Shown in pieces: positions 52,034-62,981 of a DNA stretch of 64,000 nucleotides. This DNA comes from Nemertoderma westbladi (lineage: Eukaryota; Xenacoelomorpha; Nemertodermatida; Nemertodermatidae). How positions within the stretch are numbered: position 1 is the first letter of the stretch; each line of letters begins with the position of its first letter. Below the pieces are notes generated by a model. The model saw only the letters and a list, made by a program, of their open reading frames with translations, did no database searches and was not told where the DNA came from. Location: NCBI GenBank assembly GCA_032718475.1, contig JAUCBJ010005741.1, positions 62,001 through 126,000 on the forward strand, given 5' to 3'. A program made the position numbers and the translations under genes.

Positions 52034-54808
52034 ATGGCACTTATTGTTCTAGTGGCAGTGGCGACGGCAGCAGGTGTGATCGGGTTGATTCTTTAGCTGG
52101 TAAATCAAGCCAATGTGAATGATTTGGGGATATCTACATCAACACCCCCAAATACCACTGGCACCGCTATTGGTGATGAGTCTATCACAGACAGTACCAC
52201 TATACTGAGTTATTCAGCACCAACAGTACCAGTACTGGAGAGGTATCAGCTACCGAGACCGAGAGGACCAGTACTGGAGAGGTATCAGCTACCGAGACCG
52301 AGAGGACCAGTACTAGTGAGGTACCAGCTACCGAGACCGAGAGGACCAGTACTAGTGAGGTATCAGCTACCGAGAGGACCAGTACTAGATAGGTACCAGC
52401 TACCGAGACAGAGAGGACCAGTACTAGTGAGGTATCAGCTACCGAGACCGAGAGGACCACTACTAGTGAGGTACCAGCTACCGAGAGGACCAGCACTAGT
52501 GAGGTATCAGCTACCGAGAGGACCAGTACTAGTGAGGTACCAACTACCGAGACCGAGAGGACCAGTACTAGTGAGGTATCAGCTACCGAGACCGAGAGGA
52601 CCACTACTAGTGAGGTACCAGCTACCGAGAGGACCAGCACTAGTGAGGTATCAGCTACCGAGAGGACCAGTACTAGTGAGGTACCAACTACCGAGACCGA
52701 GAGGACCAGTACTAGTGAGGTATCAGCTACCGAGACCGAGAGGACCACTACTAGTGAGGTATCAGCTACCGAGAGGACCACTACTAGTGAGGTATCAGCT
52801 ACCGAGAGGACCAGTACTAGTGAGGTATCAGCTACCGAGACCGAGAGGACCAGTACTAGTGAGGTATCAGCTACCGAGAGGACCAGTACTAGTGAGGTAT
52901 CAGCTACCGAGACCGAGAGGACCAGTACTAGTGAGGTATCAGCTACCGAGAGGACCAGTACTAGTGAGGTATCAGCTACCGAGACCGAGAGGACCAGTAC
53001 TAGTGAGGTATCAGCTACCGAGACCGAGAGGAACACTACTAGTGAGGTACCAGCTACCGAGAGGACCAGCACTAGTGAGGTATCAGCTACCGAGAGGACC
53101 AGTACTAGTGAGGTATCAGCTACCGAGACCGAGAGGACCAGTACTAGTGAGGTATCAGCTACCGAGAGGACCAGTACTAGTGAGGTATCAGCTACCGAGA
53201 GGACCAGTACTAGTGAGGTACCAGCTACCGAGAGGACCACTACTAGTGAGGTATCAGCTACCGAGAGGACCAGTACTAGTGAGGTACCAGCTACCGAGAC
53301 CGAGAGGACCAGTACTAGTGAGGTATCAGCTACCGAGAGGACCAGTACTAGTGAGGTATCAGCTACCGAGACCGAGAGGACCAGTACTAGTGAGGTATCA
53401 GCTACCGAGACCGAGAGGAACACTACTAGTGAGGTACCAGCTACCGAGAGGACCAGCACTAGTGAGGTATCAGCTACCGAGAGGACCAGTACTAGTGAGG
53501 TACCAACTACCGAGACCGAGAGGACCAGTACTAGTGAGGTATCAGCTACCGAGACCGAGAAGACCACTACTAGTGAGGTATCAGCTACCGAGAGGACCAC
53601 TACTAGTGAGGTATCAGCTACCGAGAGGACCAGTACTAGTGAGGTACCAGCTACCGAGAGGACCAGTACTAGTGAGGTACCAGCTACCGAGAGGACCACT
53701 ACTAGTGAGGTATCAGCTACCGAGAGGACCACTACTAGTGAGGTATCAGCTACCGAGAGGACCACTACTAGTGAGGTATCAGCTACCGAGAGGACCAGTA
53801 CTAGTGAGGTACCAGCTACCGAGAGGACCAGTACTAGTGAGGTACCAACTACCGAGACCGAGATGACCAGTACTAGTGAGGTACCAGCTACCGAGAGGAC
53901 CACTACTAGTGAGGTATCAGCTACCGAGAGGACCAGTACTAGTGAGGTACCAGCTACCGAGAGGACCAGTACTAGTGAGGTACCAACTACCGAGACCGAG
54001 ATGACCAGTACTAGTGAGGTATCAGCTACCGAGAGGACCAGTACTAGTGAGGTACCAGCTACCGAGACCGAGAGGACCAGTACTAGTGAGGTATCAGCTA
54101 CCGAGACCGAGAGGACCAGTACTAGTGAGGTATCCGCTACCGAGACCGTGAGGTATCAGCCACAACGAGTACGGCTTGTACAGCAATGTTAATCTCCAAG
54201 GAGGATGTCTTTTATCGGTCGTTTATCGAATGCGATATAAATGAACCAACAACATGTGCACCCTATGATGTTATAGAACCCTAAGCGATCAGCTGACAGA
54301 ATCCGAGCAATATACCGTCGATATCGGAAATGATCTCTTTTTTGGAGAAATTAACCTCGAGAAACTGAGATGCGATCGTGAATGGATTATAGTTTATAGA
54401 CGAATCGCCAACACCCGCAGAAACTTTTGGGATAAAGGTAATTATTACTACAATGGATTCGGAGATTCCAATAGAAGTTACTTCCTGGGCCTGGGCAATA
54501 TCTATCCACTGACAGAGAATAGAGATTGTATTATAAAGACCAACTTTGGTATATCGATGGGACTATACAGAAACTTTACTCTGGGGCGGTTTACAATTGA
54601 TTATCTTCTATCGATCACAAGTTATAACGAGGAGTCCAATACCGGCGGGGTATCTGATACAGAAAGAGACTACGATCTCTCTGTTCGCAACAAGACGCTG
54701 AATGAAACGAAAGGATGGTGGAATGGCGACGCACCTCCCCCAAGTGAATGGGAACCGAAAAATGAAACTATTGAGATGAAGCTGAAATGCCTGAAAAGGA
54801 AAACCTAG
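52034..54808 (+). pseudogene. Nested fibrinogen-related membrane/secreted protein gene, broken
   Basis: The ATG at 52034 gives a hydrophobic segment (MALIVLVAVATAAGVIGLIL), immediately followed by an in-frame TAG at 52094. The frame then continues with Ser/Thr-rich sequence. Next a ~1.9-kb 33/39-bp repeat encodes TSTSEVSATER-type units in the frame open from 52177 to 54192, suggesting an O-glycosylated stalk. The C-terminal domain at 54281-54808 has fibrinogen-domain marks (LRCDREWIIVYRR, NGFGDSNRSYFLGL, IYPLT, KGWWNG) but lacks the Asp-rich calcium site. Stalk, linker (54186-54280) and domain lie in three different frames. The gene is read opposite to the host intron. It is either a pseudogene or damaged by assembly indels in the repeat; small unseen introns cannot be excluded. 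Confidence 0.7.
52210..54160 (+). repeat. 33/39-bp minisatellite encoding the Ser/Thr stalk
   Basis: Units read ACCAGTACTAGTGAGGTATC-AGCTACCGAGAGG (33 bp), with an optional extra ACCGAG (39 bp) and GGTACCAG or CACTACT variants. About 54 units. All lengths are multiples of three, so the stalk frame is preserved throughout. As a consequence the other plus frame and the minus strand are also open (567-583 codons), which I treat as shadows. Confidence 0.93.
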
Positions 54809-54966
54809 AAAACATTCGATATTAAACTGAAACACATAAAGTAACAAACTGTACAGTAGCAGTAGGTAACGTAACTAACATTATAATATTCAACAAAGAT
54901 TAATAAGAACAATAACAGAACAGAAATAGTTCGACCAACATGTTTTAATAATATCCTCTGTGTTAC

Positions 54967-54972
54967 AATAAA
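54967..54972 (+). terminator. Candidate poly(A) signal of the nested gene
   Basis: AATAAA 159 nt after the TAG at 54806-54808, in an A/T-rich 3' flank. Confidence 0.4.
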
Positions 54973-55561
54973 TATATGAACGGCACTGCCGTAGGTCGTG
55001 TGACCTCTGTTGGGAAAGCCGGTTCCAGGAACTGAGGTAGGAATCCCATAAAGGATAGATGGAACCTGTAGACCCAATGGGTAGGCCTAACCCATGGGTT
55101 CCTTCCAACACATATACCCAACGGGTAACCCATGGGTTACATCCAACCCATAGACCCAAGGGGTAACCCATGGGTTACATCCAACCCGTCACAACTACTA
55201 CGATCGGCATACTGCATTGCAGCTGCATTATATATATAGTACATATATACTAGAAAGCCAGCAAGCTGGCTGGAAGGAGCCCGGGGGAAAAATCCTAGCT
55301 AATTACAGATAACTATGTCAGTCAGCAGTAAGTAAACTAAAATTGTCTAAACTGCAAGGCATGAGGCTAGCTGACTTTGTGGCTCGCCCCACATAATAAA
55401 AAATGCAACTTAGCTACCACTAACAAAAATATAATATGAAGCAAATAATTTCATTATCAAGCATGTTTACAAGATATAAGATACGATTACCGAATATTTA
55501 TAAAAAATGCCCTTGATGCACAACCAGATAAATAACAACGAATAGAGCCAAATAACATAAT

Positions 55562-55695
55562 TTATTACCAGGTTATTTAGTTATTTTACGAGTTATTTAC
55601 CCGAGGGACATGTTATAGACCCGAGGCGAAGCCGAGGGTTTATAACTGGCCCGAGGGTAAATAATGAGGAAAATAACTAAATAACCTGGTAATAA
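55562..55695. mobile_element. 134-bp foldback element
   Basis: TTATTACCAGGTTATTTAGT-TATTTT (55562-55587) is the perfect inverse of 55670-55695, and the interior continues as an imperfect palindrome around CCGAGGCGAAGCCGAGGG. Whole-length palindromes of this type are typical foldback MITEs. Confidence 0.85.
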
Positions 55696-56204
55696 GTGAG
55701 TTATTAACCAATTTTACCAGGTTTCCCACATTTCTAAAAGGGCTTTAGTTTGGGGGCAGAAGTATTAAAATGGGGCTTGGATATTTTGGGGGTACAAATA
55801 TAATATATTTTCAATTTTGTAATTCTTTATGTGTATTATATTTTATTTCAAGACGGTTATTATTCCCTGGGGAGAAATATCTGAATTGGTGATGAATATC
55901 ACCGACATTCATGTCCCGCATTTCCTGTCCAGTTCGACAACTAAAGTACATGCATAATAAGCAATAAAGAGTATTGATAACATAAGTGGTGTACACATCC
56001 AATTAGCCCCTTCTCCTTCAAAATTTTAAAATCGTCCACATCTAAGGCCTCACTTGTAGAATCTCATTATCAGCTTCATCCATCAGTGTCAACTGATCCC
56101 TATCCAATTGAATCTCTAATACATCTAAACATCCCGCCACCATATATCCACCCCCACCCAGTCCATCCCGCCACCGCCACCATCTTGTCAAGAAAGAATT
56201 CGCT

Positions 56205-56500
56205 TGCGGGGCGAGCCACGAAGTGAGCGAAGCCTTAGCATATATATGGGTGTCATTAACGAGTTGCCTGTCGTCGTCGTCTGTCGTCGTCGTAAATTTT
56301 TGATCGCTAATAACTCGGTCATTCCTTGTTTAAATTAAACGAAACTTGGTACGTATATACGTACAGTAGTCCGGCAAAAGTTTAGAAAGAATCGGAATTT
56401 TGTTAGAAAACGAACGAACGTAACGAGGCAAATTACCGACAGACAACTCGTTAATGGGCCCCCTATATGCTAAGGCTTTGCTCACGTCGTGTTGCGCGAA
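56205..56500. mobile_element. MITE with long inverted repeats
   Basis: 56223-56272 (GTGAGCGAAGCCTTAGCATA through TTAACGAGTTGCCTGTC) matches the inverse of 56438-56484 with few changes. The outer sequence GGGGCGAGCCACGAAG is seen again at 55374-55392 (inverse) and in degenerate form at 31815-31870, so the family is multi-copy in the window. Confidence 0.75.
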
Positions 56501-58289
56501 CACCCCACGAACGTTTAAGTTCAACTTAGATTATATACTGTAGTATATATATTTTATAGAGTTTAACTAAGTTAAACTATATCTACGGTAGGCACTAGTG
56601 TAGCCTGTGTGACCATATTTGAACTTTAAAAAATACTGTATTTTTTTGTCTTTTGTTATTGTTTTCTAAAACATTAGTATAGGCCTATATGTTTTTTATG
56701 GTAGCTCTGTAATGTTTTTTTACTAGTGTATGTATTTTTAAATTATTATAAAAAATATGTGATAACATTGGTATTTCAGGTTTAAACAGTTATTGCTGAC
56801 CAAAAAATATGACCAAAAATATTAATGATATTTATTGTAATAGGGTTACATTTTTTTATTTTCAAAAAATACTAGCTAGTAATCTACTAGCTACCATTGA
56901 AAATATCTGCTAAGGTTCTAGAACATTCACCAATATTAAAAAACACCAAAAAAACAATATTACTTTTTTTTCAAGATATACTAGCTAGTAAAAAAAACAC
57001 TAGCTAACATAAAAAATATCGGCACTACTGAACTTAAGGGCCCCAAAATTGACTGGAACCAAACAAATAATATTGCAAAGGAGATTCAGGTGATGGTATA
57101 TTTTTTAGCATCATTTACGTTTTTAAATATTTAACTGCAATTGTAACAATACATATTCTAGAATGTCTATTTTACTACAATTAAACTAAACAAATTAGTA
57201 CCGCTAGTAAGCTTACTGCATGTACTGATCTGACAGTGATACAGAATGGTTACTCAGCAGTTATTATTCCCCGGGAAAGAATAACTCAGCAATAGAACTC
57301 TATGTTAATCTAGTTATTTTTAATAAGTAATAATATCGGAAAAACCCGATTAATTGGTTAATAACAAATTTAGTTTCCTTCTATAGGTATTACCCCGTCG
57401 TCATGCGGAATATCTCTTCCCAGTGAATCCTATGTGAATATGTAATATAGGTATTCCTGCTAAGTTAGGCAGTAGGCCAGAGCGGGCTCCTTAAATACAT
57501 GCAACTACTGTATCATAGTGTAGCCTGAACCTGAATAATTATCAGTCAGACAGTCAGTGTTATATATCCTGAGATTTTTACAGATATTACAGAAAGTATC
57601 CCTGAGATTCTTACAGTAAGTATCCCGCAGTCAAGCGGGCTCCTAACTAGTGACGGGCCTAGCGGCCCGATAAGAAACCGACTTTTTATTTAAAATAAAA
57701 GAGACAATGAGAAATAGTATAGAACTACATAATTATGTAAAATTACAATTATATGTCATACAATAAGACTAAGAAACCCGATTAATTACTAGTTGCTTAA
57801 TTCTGGAACAAAATCAACCTGCAAATAGTGAAGACCTTGTTTTGGAATTTTGAAACCATGCTGGTCCGATGCGCGACAACGAGTTTGGTTAATAAATTGA
57901 AAACTCCATTAATTCATATACACCCAGTAATAAGAAATCCTTAAAAATGTAATTAAATACAAATTATTCTAGAAAAATTTCCTCAAAAAGTATGAAGTCT
58001 TGGCATTGGTGACTTGAAACTAGGCTAGTGAGATTCAGGATATTGCGTTTAATATAAAAATCGAAAACCCCATCGAATTCCGTAAAGGCGTTGATAAAAT
58101 ATTGCAACTTTTTTGAAATTAGTAAAATTCTAGAACTAAAAAAAATAATTTTTGAACGGCGCTGTTTGGGGTTTCGAAACATGGATAGGCTGAAAGGGGA
58201 CATCGAATTAAGTTGAAAACTAAAAACCCCATCGAATTTGGACCAAGCGTTCCGGAGTTATAGCGGATCGAAAAAATTTACCCCCCCCC

Positions 58290-58535
58290 CCCCCCCCCTC
58301 TGTTGCATCCCTACTATCCACCATGATTATTCGCTCCATGAGACCGCCAGAGCACAAGATTATGCACTGCCTGGTCCTCAAGGCGAAAACAATGTCCTGC
58401 AAAGCGGAAGCGATTCCGTTCAAGTGTCAAGCTAGGGGAGACTAATGTAACACCTTAAATGTTGTATAGAGTTTGATTGGAGATGTGTTCATTGTACTTG
58501 ACACAATGAACCCCACAAAACACAATGAATGTATT
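58290..58535 (-). mobile_element. Short LINE fragment (same family as 14.3-15.8 kb)
   Basis: The DNA from 58300 to 58510 closely follows 14320-14520 (AAGATTATGCACTG, AATGTCCTGCAAAGCGGA, GTGTCAAGCT, GTACTTGACACAATGAACCC). A C-rich run precedes it. Several indels break the frame. Confidence 0.85.
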
Positions 58536-58709
58536 CTGTCCACTGTCTTATTTTTGTTGTCGTTGTTGTTAAAAGGGTTTAAACAAAGTGGGGCAGGGTA
58601 TTCGTATCATCGTATGTAATATAAATTTCATAAATAAGCAAGTTGTAGTTCAGAGGACATTACGAGTCAATTTTAAAACAAAATGTTTATCAGTTAGGCA
58701 ATTATGATC

Positions 58710-59717
58710 AAGGTCAGTAGGCCACCAGAGAAGGCTCAAGGTCAGTAGGCCACCGGAGTAGGCTCAAGGTCAGTAGGCCACCTGAGTAGGCTCAAGGTCA
58801 GTAGGCCACCGGAGTAGGCTCAAGGTCAGTAGGCCACCGGAGTAGGCTCATGGTCAGTAGGCAACCGGAGTAGGCTCAAGGTCAGTATGCCACCGGAGTA
58901 GGATCAAGGTCAGTAGGCCACCGGAGTAGGCTCATGGTCAGTATGCCACCGGAGTAGGCTCAAGGTCAGTAGGACACCAGAGAAGGCTCATGGTCAGTAT
59001 GCCACCGGAGTAGGCTCAAGGTCAGTATGCCACCGGAGTAGGCTCAAGGTCAGTAGGCCACCGGAGTAGGCTCATGGTCAGTAGGCCACCGGAGTAGGCT
59101 CATGGTCAGTATGCCACCGGAGTAGGCTCCAGGTCAGTAGGTCACCGGAGTAGGCTCAAGGTCAGTAGGCCACCAGAGAAGGTTCATGGTCAGTAGGCAA
59201 CCGGAGTAGGCTCAAGGTCAGTATGCCACCGGAGTAGGCTCATGGTCAGTAGGCACTTGGAGTAGGATCAAGGTCAGTAGGCCACCAGAGAAGGCTCATG
59301 GTCAGTATGCCATCGGAGTAGGCTCAAGGTCAGTCAGTAGGCCACCAGAGAAGGCTCATGGTCAGTAGGCAACCGGAGTAGGCTCAAGGTCAGTATGCCA
59401 CCGGAGTAGGCTCAAGGTCAGTAGGCCACCAGAGAAGGCTCATGGTCAGCATGCCACCGGAGTAGGCTCAAGGTCAGTATGCCACCGGAGTAGGATCAAG
59501 GTCAGTAGGCCACCGGAGTTGGCTCATGGTCAGTAGGCCACCAGAGAAGGCTTATGGTCAGCAGGCCACTGGAGTAGGCTCAAGGTCAGCAGGCCACTGG
59601 AGTAGGCTCAAGGTCAGTAGGCCACCGGAGTAGGCTCATGGTCATTATGCCACCGGAGTAGGCTCAAGGTCAGTAGGCCACTGGAGTAGGCTCAAGGTCA
59701 GTATGCCACCGGAGAAG
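58710..59717. repeat. 28-bp tandem array, about 36 copies
   Basis: The unit AAGGTCAGTAGGCCACCGGA-GTAGGCTC is repeated, with TAT/TAG, CATGG and CCAGAGAAGG variants that recur as groups. 28 is not a multiple of three, so no long ORF results. Confidence 0.95.
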
Positions 59718-60475
59718 TGATGATGTGGTTGGAGTGGAGTGAATGGATGAATCCCCACATCAGACCAATGACTATAAATTTGCCCAGAGAAATAGAACCT
59801 TGCGATTGTCAAATAACACAAATATTGTTGTTACGATTTTGACATGTCAATAACTTTGTCGGATTTAAATCTGTGGAGTTGAAATTTTGTAGGCATCAAT
59901 AGGACCAAAAGTGGAAACCTTCTACCATCCCCGAAATTGTATCTGTTTTTTTAAGCTGAATCTTGGCATATATGTAGTAAACCGACATATGTACTGTACT
60001 AGACCACATGTTGCACTAGATACTACACCACATGTTGCTCTTTGTAATCCTTTTCCCATTTCATTATTTAAATCTGAAATAAAAATCTTCAGCCATTTCG
60101 TATTATTGTTTATAATCCTTTCTTCCTGATTGCTACCTGGGCCAAGCAAGACCTCCGCCTGCCCAGTTACCCAGTCTGCCGCTGGGGGAAAAAGAGATTA
60201 CGGGACATCTGCTTCTACTTTCTTAGAATTTTTTCGAGTTGACATTTAACATAAGTTTATGTCACATGCTGCGCGAAGGCCCTGCTTCGTGTTTATTACA
60301 AACAAGATAAACCCAGCTTTATTAATAAATCTAAACAGATCCAATGCCAAAATGACATCTGAAATGAAATAGTCAACAAACATATACCCAAGGGCGACAT
60401 GGAGGAGAGAGCTATGCTAAATATACCATAAATGGAAAATAAATTTAATCGTAAATTAATATATAACAAAGTTAC
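59718..60475. other. Intron end next to ANKHD1-like exon
   Basis: No gene or repeat recognised in 0.76 kb, apart from a local duplication GCACTAGATAC/GTACTAGACCAC with CACATGTTGC near 60000-60035. Confidence 0.4.
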
Positions 60476-61684
60476 CTGTGCCTGGGGGTAATTAAACATC
60501 ATGTCTCTTTCATTAACAGAACTGATCGGGACTTTATTTCCCGTCCCAGAATCGCTTTCAACCCCGACTGCGATGTTGGAAGCCAAATTCAACTGACTTA
60601 ACAGAAATATGGGTTCTTCTTCCTCGGTATCTCCACCCTTTACCGTCCTGGGGGCGGGGGATCGAGGAGGGGGCGGGACCCCCAACGGAGGGGGCGGGGC
60701 AGCCAACGCGAACGGACTGAGAGGGGCATCTGGGGGCGGGGGGGCGTGGTACATGCCGAGCATGGTCTGCTGCTCTTGGAGAAAGGCCTGCGAGTCGAGG
60801 GACACGGGCAGATGGGCTCCGCCCGTCTGGTTGAACTGCTGGGTAACCTGGTTCGCGTAGGAGGCGGCCAGACTCAGCTGCTGCTGATACGCCGCCACGT
60901 AGTTCTGGTGCACGATGTTGGCCATTGTCTCGGGGTCGAGGTTAGCGGCGGGTATCTTTACGGTGACGCTGGTGCTGGTTATGGTGGCGGTGGTCGCGTT
61001 AGCCGGCGGTAGGGGAGGGGGTGGGGGCTGGGCGGCGGTGGGCACAGGTGGCAACGGTACCGCTAGATCCTTCCCCACCGACTGACAGCATGTGTAGTCC
61101 AACAAGGAGCGCGCCACCAGCGTGTGGCCCCCCTTAGCCGCCTCTATGAGGGCGGTAGACCCGTCCTTCAGTTTGAGTAATGGGTCCGCGCCGTGCCCAA
61201 TAAGCAGCTGGACTACAGTAACATGACCACCGGCGCAGGCCAACGACAGCACGGCGTGGTCCCCGCTCTGTGTGCTGCGGTTAACGTCCGCCCCTTTACT
61301 AATCAGGTACTGCACGGTGCACAGATGCCCAGCGCGCGCCGCCTTCATCAACGGGGTGCGCCCTCCCTCACTTTCGTGCTCTAACTTCGCGCCCGCACTT
61401 ATCAACGTCTCCGCTACGTCTGTGTGTCCGTTCTCGCACGCAAACGTCAACGCGGTATCGTTGGTTGCTGTCGTCGCGTCCACATTAGCACCCTGCAGCA
61501 GAAGGAAGCGAACCAACTCTACGTGGCCCTGGTGGGAGGCCTCCATTAGCGCCGTGGAGCAGCCCTGCTCGATGTTGGCCCCCGATGATAGGAGAACGTT
61601 GGAAACCTCCAGGAACCCCCCGTAACACGCGAGTGTCAGGGCCGTCTCCTGGGTAACTTCCGTCTGTGCGTTTACTTTGGCTCC
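60476..61684 (-). CDS. mask: ANKHD1/ANKRD17 (mask) exon: rest of first ankyrin block
   Basis: Acceptor TTTTCGTTGCAG (61685) and donor CAG|GTAACT (60475), both phase 0; 403 codons. It starts with GAKVNAQTEVTQ, finishing the ankyrin repeat split by the preceding intron. It then carries six more repeats (ETALTLACYGGFLEV, DTALTFACENGHTDV, RTPLMKAARAGH, STALIEAAKGGH), for 15 repeats in the first block as in the family. After about 60955 the protein becomes proline-rich with an ATTATITSTSV stretch. A conserved helical part follows (MANIVHQNYVAAYQQQLSL), then another polyproline region, and the acidic block GDTEEEEPIFLLSQLNL. Proline-rich parts are candidates for SH3/WW contacts (inference). Confidence 0.95.
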
Positions 61685-62981
61685 CTGCAACGAAAACAAA
61701 CTTAGTTTATTTATTACAACTCACGTGATTTATTACATGAGATTATTAGCCATTAAGATAATTTAGTACATAAGGATTAGGAGTATACTTTAATTATATT
61801 CGAACACCAAGATGACACACCGCACATGTTCATGTTTGACGCGTAAAATTAATTGGTTCCTATAGAATTACCCGTACAAAAGTTGTATTGTTTCCCATAC
61901 CGTTATGGATTCCAAAACACAACGTTTGTCTTTTAGAAATAACAGCATAGGAAATTGTGTGAATAAAAATTTTCTTATCGTGAAAGAGTTACATATTAAG
62001 GATGAAAGCCAGGGTTGAGCTAGGCTGCAGCCTTTAAAGCACTATGCCCAAACAGTGCTGCCCCACCCTGTGCCCCCTAATTGGAAGCCGAGGAATGTCA
62101 CTATCAATAAACAGTGGGTACTGTGAGTGGTGAGATATTTATCAAAAACCGGTTAATAATTACAAAAAATAGAGCTGAAATTTGTAATTAATATGAAAAT
62201 ATAATTACCGGTATTACCTATGTACCGTATATTGTATTAATTTGAAATGTTTAACATAATATTTTTTATGTTATTATTATTATGTTTACCGGTAATCGAA
62301 CACTGAACAATAGTTTGGCTCAGGAGTTCATAATATACGATTTTAAAAATCAGTACAGAGTTTAAATGTTATGTTAAGTTCCATGTCATCCTTATAGTTG
62401 ATCCTGGCTCCTGGCATTAATAATTAATATGACCGGAAGTTGTCCAAAAACCAAACTAAATAATGTTGTATATATCTACTGGGTACTTATATAAATATTT
62501 ATTTAAATTATATTTTTTCAATAAATAAATATATATATATTATATATATATACCACTTAGTTACTTAAAAATAGCTAATATTTTCAGATTTTAAGGTTTA
62601 ACGTAACCCTTTTCAAGCATTCTAGAATTTAAATATAGCTCAAGGTGTATTCAAACTTTTTGCACAAATATTGGATTTAAATCTTTAAAAATCTACTATC
62701 AAAATTTAATTTTATAATTAATTTAATTTTAATAAAAATAATTTATCGAAACCTTTTGTAATAATATATTCTATATATATTTTGATTATTAAAACATTGT
62801 TGTCAATCTCGGTTTTATTAAATTTTTTAACGACTCTTCATACCCCGTTATATTATATATAAAGTATATATTTAAGTAAATATATTTATATAAACAATAT
62901 TTTAGAAAAGGCAACAAAACCTATTAATTCGATGAACTAATAATGTATAAAACCAAATCTCCAATATCGTCCATATCTTAC
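61685..62981 (-). other. Intron of the ANKHD1-like gene (1.3 kb)
   Basis: Phase 0 intron with donor CAG|GTAAGA at 62981. A/T-rich, with (AT)n around 62528-62552. No nested gene seen. Confidence 0.85.

Larger units (their letters stand above)
54973..58289. other. Intron sequence with foldbacks and LINE-tail remnant
   Basis: It contains a ~45-bp imperfect repeat AACCCATGGGTTACATCCAA at 55083-55190 and the 40-bp LINE-tail word at 55193-55235. Two foldback elements are listed separately. 56500-58289 is A/T-rich with no gene, apart from scattered hairpins such as GACGGGCCTAGCGGCCCGAT near 57652. Confidence 0.5.

Noticed and set aside
52200-53903. Second plus-strand frame (YQLPRPRG repeats) and minus-strand frame (VLVLSV repeats) across the 33/39-bp array
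   Set aside because: Shadows of the same repetition. Only the Ser/Thr frame fits a stalk between a membrane segment and a fibrinogen-like domain, although I cannot prove it is translated.
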